Of a stretch of DNA of 64,000 bases, positions 10,537-21,797 are shown piece by piece (positions within the stretch are counted from its first letter, which is position 1; every line of letters begins with the position of its first letter). The notes under the pieces are model-generated. The model made no database searches. It was not told the origin of the DNA and saw only the letters and a list, made by a program, of their open reading frames with translations. Both the position numbers and the translations under genes were made by a program. This DNA comes from Apoda limacodes (Eukaryota; Arthropoda; Insecta; Lepidoptera; Limacodidae): NCBI GenBank assembly GCA_946406115.1, contig OX291553.1:8747001-8811000 (forward strand). The letters are read 5' to 3'.

Positions 10537-10686
10537 GCTATGTGTGTACAGTGCAACAAACTTTTCCGACCCAGTGTTTGGTCGCTAGTATAGTTGTAAG
10601 TTTACACCTTTTTAATATGTCTACTATAGTTTTGATTTTTGACCACGGTCAGAAAAGTTTGTTGCACTATACATGTGTACATTGAA
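10537..10686. repeat. Foldback / MITE-like hairpin
   Basis: Imperfect inverted repeat: 'agtgcaacaaacttttccga' around 10549-10570 pairs with the reverse complement of 'tcagaaaagtttgttgcact' at 10649-10668, and pairing extends outward through 'gtgtaca'. The loop is about 70 bases and AT-rich. No transposase is present. Confidence 0.7.
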
Positions 10687-10959
10687 TGTTTTTTTTTGGG
10701 TTTTGTTTATTTTAGAATTTTAGTAGGTACCTTACCTATGTGCGGCTATTTGATTTTACATTTTTTCATGACATTTCTTACTGATACGATGGAGGTTTTA
10801 AAAAAGACTATTTTATGTAACGGGCTTTCAAGGAAAACGAGTACTATTTATTTTGCCGGCACGAATGTTAAGACATGACCTTGAATGCGCAGAATTCCTT
10901 TTTTAGCTGTGTTTATGTAGAGGCGTGGGGTGCAAGGGGTGCGTTTTAAATCATCAACA

Positions 10960-11031
10960 CCAGCGGCTCGATTCCGTAAAATGACAGCTAAAAATGACGT
11001 ATGAAAATCTTTTACGGAATCAACCCGCTGG
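10960..11031. repeat. Short palindromic element with 22-bp arms
   Basis: Arms at 10960-10981 (starting 'ccagcggctcgattcc') and 11010-11031 are reverse complements with two mismatches around a 28-base centre. It could be a tiny MITE or a recombination scar. Confidence 0.7.
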
Positions 11032-11373
11032 AGTCACAAAACTACCGAAATTGAAAAAGTGGGTAAACCGGGATTACACAAATTTTATTTATTTATTTAT
11101 TTTATTTCGAACATTTATAACGTTTTAGTTTTGTCAGAATCGAATTTTATTCTATCACACATTACATACTTTTCTATAACACTTATCTAATTGCCCTGAA
11201 ACTTTGGTGAGTTTTAATGGTCATGACCAAATTTCCAAAGAAACTAAATTCTGATCCACTGCATTCAAATCGTAAAACTGTTTTTTAACATACCTCCGGT
11301 TTTATGACCTCTAGTTATGACACCTTTCATATAAAATTATCATGCCAGAGTATTGTAACTTAGCCTTAATGCG

Positions 11374-12030
11374 TTTAACCCTTTACAACCGACTTGATAT
11401 GATAGTGAGACTTGATTTTCAAAAATTCTGGCGCGTTCGCGAATCGACTTTTCGAGATGCAACCGGCCTCGATCGATCGTGAGGCTATCCTTTTCTTGGA
11501 AAAAACTCGCGTGGGCCCCTGTGAGGAATGACTGTGTTTTTTGGCGCGCGAACTCGCCCGTGTACGGAATTCGTTTTCCATTTAATTAATGAAATTTTTA
11601 TTGTTTTTTTTTTGGGAATTTCTTAAATAAGTGTTGTTTTATACACATATGTATGTAATTTGAACCTAGCACGCTTACTTAGGCGTATATTGTGCCTCAA
11701 AATAGAGGACGCACGATCGTGTAGGTTAGGTGATACATACTAAATGGTTCTTTATACATTTTTTATACCTAAACATGATTTTCGTGTATGTATGATCATT
11801 CAACAAGGGTTTTTACTTAATTTTTAGGTATACCCCTCAAGGATGACCAAGTCGCTCAGATTTTAGCAGACGGGAATGACTAGGAAATTGAGGAATTTGC
11901 CGATGATGAGGAAGATATTGTGGCGATAGGCTTAGATTACTTTCAAAGAGTGGATCTGGTTCTGGCGAAGTGGATGAGATACCATCTCATATTCCAACAA
12001 CATCCAGCAGCAGGGGAAGATTAATAAGCT
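11374..12030 (+). mobile_element. piggyBac-like N-terminal relic (tentative)
   Basis: TTAACCC at about 11378 could be a target site plus left terminus. The block at about 11828-12023, after a good 'tttttag', reads LKDDQVAQILADGND, stop, then EIEEFADDEEDIVAIGLDYF. An acidic N-terminus of this kind is common in piggyBac-type transposases. It ends at TAA soon after, with no catalytic domain and no right terminus found. The minus-strand frame at 11375-11581 is basic and probably not a gene. Confidence 0.3.
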
Positions 12031-13066
12031 AAACCTTGATTTTGAATTACATAGACTAAAGTGACATTTGGTGGGTTGCCACCTTATGCTAACGTAAAAA
12101 TAGTGTTGTACCTGAATGATTCAATCTTTTGTTTAGTTCAACTATTTTTTGATACATTTTTTTTATAATGAGGTTAAAATTAAAAGGTTTTCATCTCCCG
12201 AGTGTTATGGGGTAGATAAAATAGTCAAGCGCGAGTCGAAAAAATAACAAAAAGGTGTAAATAAAATGTATATAACGTCTGCTGTGTAATATTATATGTT
12301 ATATGAATATATTTTTCTCAGGAGTTAATTGAAATCCCGTCACAGAGTAATTGAAGACTTTTAACGTATCACATGGTAACCCTATGCAATCTAAAAACAA
12401 TAGGTAATTAGATTAGTACCAAAATTTTGATTGATTTTTTTTAAAATCAAACTATTTACATTGTAAATCTTGTTTATTAGTGTTTCAATACAAAACATGC
12501 ATTTTTTAGTTGATACACTATAATATTATGTTGCATTTGTGATTTTACAAAAATCACCTATTGGACGCACGCAATAAAATAGTATTGTAAATAGTTTGTA
12601 AAGCGAGTTGTAGTTAATTTACGTGACGATTCGAAAGTGTTCTAGTAACCCATTTGAATAAAAAGATTTTGATTTGATCTTGATTTAAAAATAAATAATA
12701 AAAAAACCAAAAACAATAAGAACTAAAAAGACATAAACGAGTTCATTTAAAACAAACTAAATATTCAACTACAATCAGGCGGGACTTAATCAATGCAAGT
12801 CCAAAGTGTATTGCTTAAACTATAGTAGTTAGCTTAAAATGAGTTCCGTCTGCTTAAAATTAAATATTTGGTATGTTTTAGGTGCACCTGTTTATTTATT
12901 TTTAGTTATTAATGTTTTTGCAGTCGGGTTTTTTTATTTATTCATGCCCATACCCATGCAATAAGTAACATGCTAAACTAACTATTTCCGAAAGTTGTAG
13001 TCGGAAGAGATGGAAAAAATAAATAAAAACCCAATTTCTTTAATCACTATTGAGTTCTGTTATAAG
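12031..13066. other. AT-rich stretch without gene
   Basis: No exon or RNA gene. 'acccatttgaataaaaagat' near 12651 looks like a retroposon polyadenylation tail, but its body cannot be traced. Confidence 0.4.
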
Positions 13067-13650
13067 TCAGTTACACTTATAATAAACCTCATCATCAATA
13101 AGGTGATCAAGTTGCATAATTTTGAGCTCTTCTTTTATAACATGATCGATACAACTCGACCACCGTTGTGGTGTCAACAACTGTAGCCCTGCACTAAGCA
13201 ATTGTTTAATTTCTGCCATTTTAAAACTTTTGTTATTTCTTGCGACCTGCCCCTTTACCTGTGCCCATTCTAGTTTTATTAGATTTAATTAACAGTGGCA
13301 AGGTGGCAGGCAGTCTTAGGATAGTGACACTGTACTCGGCAGCAAGGTCATCAACTACATTCTTTACATTCTTTTGATAATTAGCCTTTTCTTTTTTAAC
13401 GATTTTCAATATCTTGAATCGTTGTGTCTTCGAAGTTTAAATTCCTTGAGTTCAGCCACTCTTGAATTTAGGCATCACGCCACGCCGTATTAAGTTTTTT
13501 CTACCTTACGGGAATGGTAAATTCTTTGAGTTCAGCCACTCTTGAATTTAGGCATCACGCCACGCCGTATTGGGAGTTTTTTCTACCTTACGGGAATGGT
13601 AAGGAGCATTATCTAACATTAAAACGGAATCCTTTTTTTAATTTCGGCAT
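13067..13650 (-). mobile_element. Tc1/mariner-superfamily (DDE_3-like) transposase relic
   Basis: Minus-strand reading: the block with DNAPYHS and NTAWRDA, then IQEWLN, lies near 13600-13460 (the second catalytic Asp region). Then come AAEYSVTILRLP near 13330 and an intact 50-codon end MAEIKQLLSAG...WSSCIDHVIKEE, stop at 13067-13069. This order matches insect DDE transposases that end with a Pro-Tyr-His-cys-Glu-Leu-Asn block; that block is lost here. Frames are broken by an 80-bp internal duplication. Confidence 0.6.
13441..13602. repeat. 80-bp direct tandem duplication inside transposase relic
   Basis: Two adjacent copies (13441-13520 and 13521-13602) share 'gagttcagccactcttgaat' and 'ctaccttacgggaatggtaa', with about three differences. 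The copy length is not a multiple of three, so it shifts the reading frame. Confidence 0.9.
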
Positions 13651-13860
13651 AATTCCAGAAAATAGTAATTCTTTACACTGGCCATAGAACACACACATTT
13701 TAAGAAAAAGAAAAAAATTTTAATAAAATAGGAATCATACAATATTTTTGCCATATACAAGTATTTCACGGTAAAAAATTACAGTCGTAAAAAACTAGCG
13801 CTCTCATTAAATTTTTGCTCATTTATGTCAAATTACATTCTATAGTACTTATGGGTGTCA

Positions 13861-14141
13861 TTTTTAGGGTTCCGTACCTGAAAGGTAATTAGGATCCCTA
13901 TTACTAAGGCTTCGCTGTCCGTTCGTCCGTCCGTCCGTCCGTCCATCTGTCACCAGGCTGTATCTCATGAACCGTTATAGTTAGACAGTTGAAATTTTCA
14001 CAAAAGATGTATTTCTGTTGCCGCTATAACAACAAATATTTAAGGGGGCTCCCATACAACAAACGTGATTTTTTTGCTCGTTTTTGTAGATAATGGTACG
14101 GAACCCTTCGTGCGCGAGTCCGACTTGCACGTGGCCGATTT
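13861..14141 (-). mobile_element. Dimeric repeat S1, copy b (collapsed)
   Basis: Reversed copy with head and tail present, but only one half-unit: 'tatctacaaaaacgagcaaa' joins the first unit directly to the second at their shared 'caaaaaaatcacgtttgttg'. Length is about 281 against about 420-450 for the others. The tail includes an expanded 'cgtc' run at 13919-13944. Confidence 0.8.
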
Positions 14142-14329
14142 CTTAGCTTTTGCAATTGCATTCGCTTTCTTACTCTCTTACCGTTGAAAAATTAATATAC
14201 TATATTGCTCTCAGTGTTACAGGATTGCTAAATTTGAGAGCCACTGCTTATTATAGAAACCGACCATACGTACACATATCATTTATTTAATTTTTAATTT
14301 CTTAATTATAACAAGAAAAGCCGCTGTGC

Positions 14330-14860
14330 ACACCGACTAAATCCTGCCCCAAGAGAAAGTTGACTCAAAAAAAGGTACTGGTTAGTGTCTGGTGGACCAG
14401 CTCTGGTGTCATCCACTACAGCTTCCTAAGATCTGGTTAGACGATTACAGCAGATCTGTATTGCCGACAATTGGAAACCATGATGGAAAAGCTAACCGTT
14501 AAACAGCCGAGATTGGTCAACCGCTCTAGCCCACTGCTGCTTCAGGACAACGCTAGACCACACACTGCACAACAGACGGTGGCGAAACTAGAGTAGCTAA
14601 CATAGGAATTTCTCCGTCACCCACCATACTCCCCGGACCTTGCTCCAACCGATTACCGCTTTTTTCGGAATTTAGATAATCTCTTAATTGGAAAAAAAAT
14701 CAGTTCAGATGAGGCAGTTCAAAACGGCTTCAAATATTTTGTTTATTCTCGCTCCCGCAATTTTTCCACCAATGGAATTAATAAACTCCCTATAAAACGT
14801 CCGTCCGTCTGTCACAGAGCAGGGGAGATTGAATCATTTTTTGTTAGGACATTTCAAGTT
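14330..14860 (+). mobile_element. mariner transposase C-terminal relic (mori-like)
   Basis: Frame VLVSVWWTSSGVIHYSFL, then ITADLYCRQLETMMEKL, LLLQDNARPHTAQQTVAKLE, FLRHPPYSPDLAPTDYRFFR and SSDEAVQNGF. The DNARPH and SPDLAPTDYxFF blocks are the second and third catalytic regions of mariner transposases. It is interrupted by several stops, and the N-terminal half and termini are not seen. It is a different lineage from the mariners at 6262 and 50399. Confidence 0.8.
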
Positions 14861-15394
14861 TGATGTCAATAATATGCAAGTGCCAATTTTATTTTTGATC
14901 ATTTTATAACAGATTCATCACAAATTATATATTAACATTTGGCTTATCCTTATAGCGTATACATCTGATAATAGATAACTAGTAAGAAAATAACGAACAA
15001 ATTAAAATGTACACAATAATTACTGAAAATAACAATGTATTGTGTTCTGTTATGTCGTATTTAAATATATAAAGAAAGATATTTGACACGGTCGTTTAGC
15101 TAGCTGCTAAATATGATAATAAAATTAAAGCAATTATAGATTCAGCCAGTAAATGTCATTCATAATCATGACTGAATTGAATAATGATTGAAAACATAGT
15201 ATTTGTATTTCAACACATAATTGTCTAAAGAAGTCATATTTTAGGAGTGGCAGTTCATTTATACAAGCCCAGAAAATCCAGCTTACCCTAGTGAAAATAT
15301 CAACAACACAAAATTTAGTTTTCTAATTTATTTACCTTTGAAACTATTATTTAAAACTTCGCGCCTCATTTCGTATTTATCTAATACTTAATTT
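14861..15394. other. AT-rich stretch without gene
   Basis: No coding sequence, RNA gene or repeat recognised. Confidence 0.4.
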
Positions 15395-15630
15395 TGCAAG
15401 TGGCTCCACCCGCCCTAAATGCAGTTATCGGCGTGGAACTTTTGAATTATACTAATGAAGTTTATTATGGCAATCTATAGCTGCAGCTATAGTTCGTTTA
15501 AGCCCGGTTATAATTATTTCCGCAGAAACTTTGGAATTTTTAAGATAAAAAGTAGCCTATATGTTAATCCAGGGTACTGGCTACCACCATACTAAATTTC
15601 AGATTTTTAGATACTTTTTGTACAAGTGTT
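15395..15630 (+). mobile_element. Fragment of RTE-type repeat
   Basis: Shares 'aagtggctccacccgcc.' and 'taaaaagtagcctatatgtt' with the element at 4895-5437. It stops next to the piggyBac-like terminus at 15640, so the latter may have inserted into its edge. Confidence 0.5.
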
Positions 15631-15639
15631 GTGTCACTT

Positions 15640-17443
15640 TTAACCCGCCACAGGTTAAGTCATATTGACTTACATTATTTATGACGCCGGTCCTAGGGAC
15701 CGGTGTTTTCAGCCAAAGCTTGTCCCAATTATTTTACTTACATATGGTTTAATTTTAAAAACGTATGATATTTGACAATAAAACAATGGTATATCATAAA
15801 TCACAGCTCGATTATTTTATTATTTATTACATACATTACATATTTTACATAGAACACCAAAAATTACCATGTTTTTACATATAAGTTACTGAAAAGTTAA
15901 AATCACTCAAAAATTATATATTCTGATAACTAAATCAGCCACAGTCAGTCATTTTTTTTTTTTTTAATAACACTAAGGTGGCAAACAAGCACACGGTCCG
16001 CCTAATGGTAAGCGGTCACCGTGGCCTATGGACGCTTGTAACACCAGGGGTACCACTCGCGCGTTGCCGACCCTTCAAAAATCCAATAACTTTTATCTTG
16101 AAGAACCCTATACTGAAGTCCTTAGAAAAAACCTTGGCAGGGAGCTCATTCCACAACCCAAGCGTTCGCGGGAGGAAGTTTCTCTGAAACCGCACTGTAC
16201 GCGACCATTTCGGATCTAAAGTGTGAGAATGAATTTCCTGCCGATGGTGAGCGGTGCCATGGTGGAAAGTAGTCGTGGGCATCATTTCGAACAATTTCTC
16301 GGAACACATCCCATTGTACAAGCGGTAGAACACACACAGGAGGGCAAAGTCTCTCCTTAGACTTAAGTAATATACGACAAGTGAGTTTGGGATCGTCTAC
16401 AATTCTCACAGCTCGTCGTTAAACCGAGTCAAAAGGGCCAAGCTGGTATCCGGGTGCACCCGCCAAGAGATGGCAGTAGTACTCCATATGGGACCGAACT
16501 TCCGACTTGTAAAGCAGCAACCTCTGCCCCGACGTAAAGTATTTCCTCGCTCTGTTAAGTACACTTATTTTTTTGGACGCCAGCTTCTTGTCATGCAAAT
16601 GATCTCGGAACCGAACATCGCTGGAGATGTAAACACCAAGGATCTCAATACTCTTGGAGATGGAGAGGGGAGTGTTCTGGAATTGTGGGACCACAGTGAA
16701 TGGGGTTTCTTAGCTGTGAATGCGCACACTTGTGTCTTTATAGGGTTGAACCGGACCAAGTTTACCCGTCCCCATTCAGAGACCTTGGACAGTGTTGTCT
16801 CGGTTTGAGACACAAGCTCTGCGCGGTTTCCTCCACAACGGAACGAGGGATGTTTGCACGACCCGTGTAATCAGCGTTTTCAGTACTACATGTCATTGAT
16901 ATGATATGCAGTAGAAACAGCGTAGTAGACAGAGCTTTGCGGGACACCAGCATTAATGTCCATGCTATCAGAGCAACTACCGTCAACTACGGTTCATATG
17001 CGTCTGCCGGACAAAAAGCTAGCCACCCATTTGCACAAACCCTCGGGCACTCCGTATGATAGCAACTTCGATAGAGGACCCCGGTGCCAGATTCGATCGA
17101 ACGCCTTCGCGATGTCCAGGCTATATGCCAATACCTCTCCTTGACACAAGAAACTTTTATAAAATAAACAAAAACAGGTATTAATTTAGACAAAAAAATA
17201 AATCTATAAAGTACTTTAGATATTCTTCAGCCAAATTTGACTTACATGATTGGAGATGGCGGCCTCACGCACCGAGTTGGTACCAAAACTTCGAAAGCGG
17301 TTGCAAAATGGACTAATGGTGGGGGTCGTGTAATGCGGCAGCTTCTTAATATTACAACATATTTTTGTGGCGGGTGAAAAAGTTATTAGAAATTTTCAAA
17401 ATAACCGGTTTCACAGACATATACGTCAGCGGTGGCGGGTTAA
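15640..17443. mobile_element. Non-autonomous piggyBac-like element
   Basis: TTAA at 15640-15643 followed by CCCGCCAC, and GTGGCGGG at 17432-17439 followed by TTAA at 17440-17443: an 8-bp perfect terminal inverted repeat and TTAA target duplication, which are the signature of piggyBac elements. A subterminal palindrome 'gccggtcctagggaccggtg' lies near 15686. No piggyBac transposase is present; most of the interior is a nested LINE A fragment. Confidence 0.6.
15966..17160 (-). mobile_element. LINE family A, reverse transcriptase C-terminal half (Jockey/CR1-type)
   Basis: The longest copy of this family here. In minus-strand order: a decayed stretch with YWHIAWTS and LPAHWLA-like remnants of the palm; PTLFLLHI-like 'TLFLLHIISM'; SEWGRVNLVRFNPIKTQVCAF; then ILGVYISSDVRFRDHL, LNRARKYFTSGQRLLLYKSE, HMEYYCHLLAGAPGYQL; RIVDDPKLTCRI; FYRLYNGMCSEKLFEM; and NFLPRTLGLWNELPAKVF, ending LKGRQRASG. 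Frames shift several times and the YADD box is lost. The 3' end abuts an A/T run at 15950. Confidence 0.85.
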
Positions 17444-18415
17444 TCAATACTGTTTTTTTTTTTAAATTAGGTACACTATGTGTTAATAAATATTGCGCAT
17501 TTAATTTATTGCCTATTAATTTTAACCATTAATTTACTTAAATGATAATCCAAAATCAGTTCAGCCTAGGCCAAATTAGTTAAGCCTAAAGCATTTAGGG
17601 CAAACTAGATTGAACGGAGCTAAACTATTATATCATAACACGCTAAGGATGATCCCGTTTGCCCTAGGACAAACGAATTTGGTCTGAAATCTGATTTGGC
17701 CGGTAACATATGGCCCAAATCACCCTCATTGAGATTAGGCCGTGCCGAAACAGTAGAGACGTATGAGACTAATAAGGTGCATATATTACCCTAAACTTGG
17801 GTACAGTAATTATTTTTTTTTCATTGTAATACTAACTGGACTGTTGTAACTGTCAAAATTACAGATGTATATTGTGTTACTTCGATTACAAAATTTCTTG
17901 TAGATTTCTGTGTGAAATTTAAAGTTAATAATAAAAATAAGGAAAATGCTGCATAGTTTGTGGCTGCAGAAGTGTATGGAAAGCAGGTCGAGGCATCACA
18001 TTCACAGGTTTGGCCTTAGTTTATTCATTTGAATATTTCATGTTTCTTTTGATAAATAAGGCTGCTTACTGCAAAATATCACGTTTCACACGTTCCTTTC
18101 AACTTTTACAATATTGCAGAATCCTTAGATGTCTTTTAATTGGTTTCCAGAGTTAAGCTTCCATAATCTTTCTGCATAAAATCCTGTTGTGAAAATAGTG
18201 GAGTCAAGCCATTTTGTAAAAATTAGTTAAGTACACAAAATCATTTTTACACCTTCAGAAATGCCGTTGCCAACGGATTTAGGCCCCAAACATTTCTAAT
18301 TTTAACTTCAAAATAGTCAATAGATCTAACAAACAAACAAAGAAGTTGTTATTGACGACTAAATGTTTGCGCACTGTTTTCTCAGATTTTTGTTTTTGTG
18401 GAATAGTTTTCTTGA
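17444..18415. other. No gene seen
   Basis: AT-rich with a patch at 17560-17710 in which 'gccta', 'gcccta' and 'ggcc' words recur in both orientations. This may be a decayed palindromic repeat, but no arms could be set confidently. Confidence 0.35.
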
Positions 18416-18494
18416 CTTCCACGGTGACGACATGCAGGTTTCCTCACGATGTTTTCCTTCTCCGCTAAGCAAGTGATATAAATAATTAATGTAC
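18416..18494 (+). repeat. Fragment of SINE-like repeat ('tttcctcacgatgttttcct')
   Basis: The phrase 'caggtttcctcacgatgttt' recurs at 51838-51870 within a longer copy. It is a very common lepidopteran interspersed repeat; only its 3' part is kept here. Confidence 0.6.
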
Positions 18495-20686
18495 TTGAAT
18501 GATGTATTTCAACATACCTACGTACGGTATTTTTTTTTTTTTATTTATTTATTCAATACAACAGTTAAATTACATTTACAAATTCATTGCCTTCCGTTGA
18601 AACCTCGTAGGGCTTATCTGCGAATATTCGAGATCGCTTTTCTCTGAGATAAAATACTTTTTTGAAATACTTTTACATTCTATAAGTTTACAAATTTTTA
18701 ATTTTTACAAAATATATTGAGGCAGTCCATTTAATATTTCTGGTAATATATATATATTGACGTTTGTTTTCCATAAACATCGTTATTTTTTGGTAAAACA
18801 TAAATTAAAAGGTAGCTTAAAAAGTAGTATTTTTCGTAAGTGATAGTGAATTCGTTTGTTAGTATATTATTTTTTATTACATTACATTGCAGTGTTTAAA
18901 TATGCGTTTATCATTGTTTTTGTATATTTGTTAAGGTACTACAGCTTTTAATACTCTTAATTGCAAACAATAAGTCTTTCTAAGGTATGTTATGTGTACG
19001 AATACAATAGCTTATTACAGTGTCGGCTAGCGAAATGTATGGGTTCTACCTATTTATGCAATTTGGTAATTTGCACTTTAGAATAGATATTTTGGTTAAT
19101 AGAGCTCTAATACATATGTGGTTATCAATTTAATTTATTATCGATATATAATCCTAAGAATAAATGCTCTTTTACTAATTCGAAATGTTTACAATTACGT
19201 ATACTTTAATTTTGGTATATAAATAAGACATAGATGATCATGGCTCGCAATGGCTGGCTTGTTATACATTGTAGTTATTTATATCCCTGAGACTGCCATT
19301 TTTATTTTAATGGGTCTTATTATTTCTAATTTTAGTTTGTCCAGTTGATTTCAGAGTTTGAGTTTATTATGTGCGTGATGACAAGTTGAGTAGCGTAGCT
19401 GTTATTAATTAGGGAAATTATCTGGAATGTTGGTAACCCACATACACCCAAAAAGTTCGAGAAAAATTTGGTTCAACTATTTGTTCGTAGTGCACGCTCC
19501 AGTGACATCAATATATAAGCTTCTTGGCTTCAATAATAATTTAATTGCCATGATTTTGACGTATCTTAATTTAAGGAAAAATCATGATGATGAGCCTTAT
19601 TAGACTAACGAAACAAAAATCTGTATTGAAAAGTGTTAACTAAATTAATAATTATAAAATATTCATATTGTTGAACAAGTTTTTCGTAACAGTATTTAAA
19701 ACTAAACAAAGAAAAAAAACATATAGTGGCCCTAATTACACCAAAGAGCACGACCTGCAACTTGTGACATCTCAATCATCTTTGAAAATTCCTTGATTTT
19801 TGATGTAAAATTGTTATATATAGTGAATAAACTTACCTTGATTAAACGATTCAACAATATTATAGCAAATATCATAAACAGCAGTCTATTTAACGTACAA
19901 TTTATTAGTTCTGTTGTAACGTTTTGACTATAGAGTGGCGCAAACCAACTGCCCAAACGGATTCTTGCCTACTGACAAGATGGCGAACCAAAATTATTAC
20001 GAAATCCTGAATATAAGCTTTTCTATTCATCCTTCAAATGTGTGCGAGGAGGCGATTTAAAAAATATATTAGAAGTGTATTTTTCTAGTAGTGGCCATTG
20101 CAAAACACTGGCTCTTCTTACCCGCAGGTACCTTAGTCTAGGACAATGTTTTATACCTTAAAACCTTGCCAAAAATATATGCATTCGAATAGCTAAAACC
20201 CTATCTTAATCGGATAAGTAGTTTTCAAGAAAACCACAAACATACATACAGAAATACGGTAAAAACTACGTTCCAACTGAGTGCCTCACAACACCTGTTT
20301 TATTATTTTTTTATTTCGGTTACAATTTAGTAAAGAGATATTGAACTGAAATAATTTTAATGGGGATTTCACGTTTTTTTGCTCATATCGAATCCCCCGT
20401 GAGAAACCAGTTTAGTTTGTTGTCAGCTCGCATTTTCTGAAACGATTTTGATAGGACTTTAAGTTTGGAGTAAGACAAGTACCGTTTTATCACGGACGTT
20501 GGACACAAATATCCGCGGAAAAACTAAGTCGAAAGACTCGAAAAGCCAAGAAAGCCAATAAATTTTTTTTGAGCTTCCAAGTACCGTATTTAGACTACGA
20601 TTTTCATACGGAAATTTGTTTTGTTTCAAAAACAAACAGTTTTTACTTTGAACGCAAAATCTGACTCCGTTCTTCAACAATAATAC
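18495..20686. other. Long AT-rich stretch without gene
   Basis: I saw no exon chain, RNA gene or clear repeat. Short frames such as 19732-19956 (-) are not protein-like. Confidence 0.4.
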
Positions 20687-20900
20687 TTTGATCTTTTTCT
20701 TTAATGGTTACTCTAAATCTTGGCTTTTGTTTATTTCCGAAGCCTTGTTTATATTCGCGCCCTCAGCGACAGACGCGCCCTTGTTTATTGTTCCGATTAC
20801 TACGACACGACTTCTTGCCGTTTTTCATTCTCGATTTACCTTGCTACTTTGAACAATATCGCTATAGTGAAGGCTTTGTTTTTCACTTTTAAAAGTGTTT
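20687..20900 (+). repeat. Dispersed repeat R7, copy a
   Basis: 'actctaaatcttggcttttg' and 'atattcgcgccctcagcgac' occur in reverse complement at 58757-58876, so this is an interspersed element. Its class is unknown and its outer limits are not resolved. Two overlapping 60-codon frames here are shadows. Confidence 0.55.
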
Positions 20901-21331
20901 TTGCCTTTATACATACCTTTTTTTGACATTAAAAACTAGATGCATAGCTGTAAAAAAAACAGTATTTGGAGAAAAATGTCTTTTACACCTCTCCAGCACC
21001 AAAAGGGTGGTTTTGCTGTTCAAAAACAGTGGGCAAAATCGATTTTTACTGCGAGCGTGAGACAAAGTAATGCAAGATTCGAATATTACCTTTTAGAATT
21101 TTGCGATACTGAAAAAAAAACAACGCGATGATTGGTTTAGAAACAAATTTATTTTAATGAAAAGCATAACTACATTGCATTTTTTCATTGTTGACGTACT
21201 TAATATTTATGATCAATAATGCCTAATAATAATTAATAGCGTTTATTCAAAAAACAACACCTACCTTAGATTGTTTTATTACGTATATCATTTTTCATAT
21301 CGATCGTATATATTGTATTTTTTTCGAAAAA

Positions 21332-21511
21332 ATGAGTGACTCGAGTTGCGAAGATATTTCTTTAACACCAGAAGAGCTAAGACAACAAGTGTCTAATGCT
21401 GAACCAAGCTCTTTACCAGAGAAGTCAATAAAAAATTTCTTAAAGCATACGAATTGTTCAATGATTGGCGACTTTCAAAAGTTGCTAATGTTAAAAAGAA
21501 TAGTTAGTACC
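21332..21511 (+). pseudogene. Crypton-like tyrosine recombinase N-terminal fragment (frameshifted)
   Basis: ATG at 21332 opens MSDSSCEDISLTPEELRQQV...SSLPEKS. Just after this, the next frame reads FLKAYELFNDWRLSKVANVK. A 'LPEKS...YE.F.DW' arrangement is typical of the N-terminal SAM-like domain of Crypton-type tyrosine recombinases in insects. A single-base frameshift near 21428 separates the halves, and nothing downstream continues to the catalytic domain. The family call rests on this short motif only. Confidence 0.45.
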
Positions 21512-21688
21512 TACCTATTGTTTATTTTTTAATAGGAGCAAAGTATATTAGGTAGTAATTCTAAATTAGAATAAACTTATTGCTAGCTAAACATGGCCTT
21601 CAGTGTGTTCCTTGCCGAAGACCTATTTTTCGCACTGGTAGTGGTGAAAAGTTGTATGTTTCACACGAGAGCAAATTATTTTAGGTCT

Positions 21689-21797
21689 CGTGCCTTTAAA
21701 TCCCTCGCTGCGCTCTGTAGTCTATATTAGAATTTTAATTATTTTAATATTCAATTCTAGACTACTTCGCTAGCTCGGGATTTAAAGTTGGCACAAA
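21689..21797. repeat. Foldback / MITE-like palindrome
   Basis: 'tgcctttaaatccctcgctg' through 'tagtctatattagaatttt' pairs with the downstream 'aattctagactacttcgcta' through 'cgggatttaaagttggca' around an AT-only centre. Arms are about 45 bases with scattered mismatches. Confidence 0.7.

Noticed and set aside
16470..16808. 112-codon plus-strand frame
   Set aside because: Antisense to the LINE A reverse transcriptase, which reads well on the minus strand.
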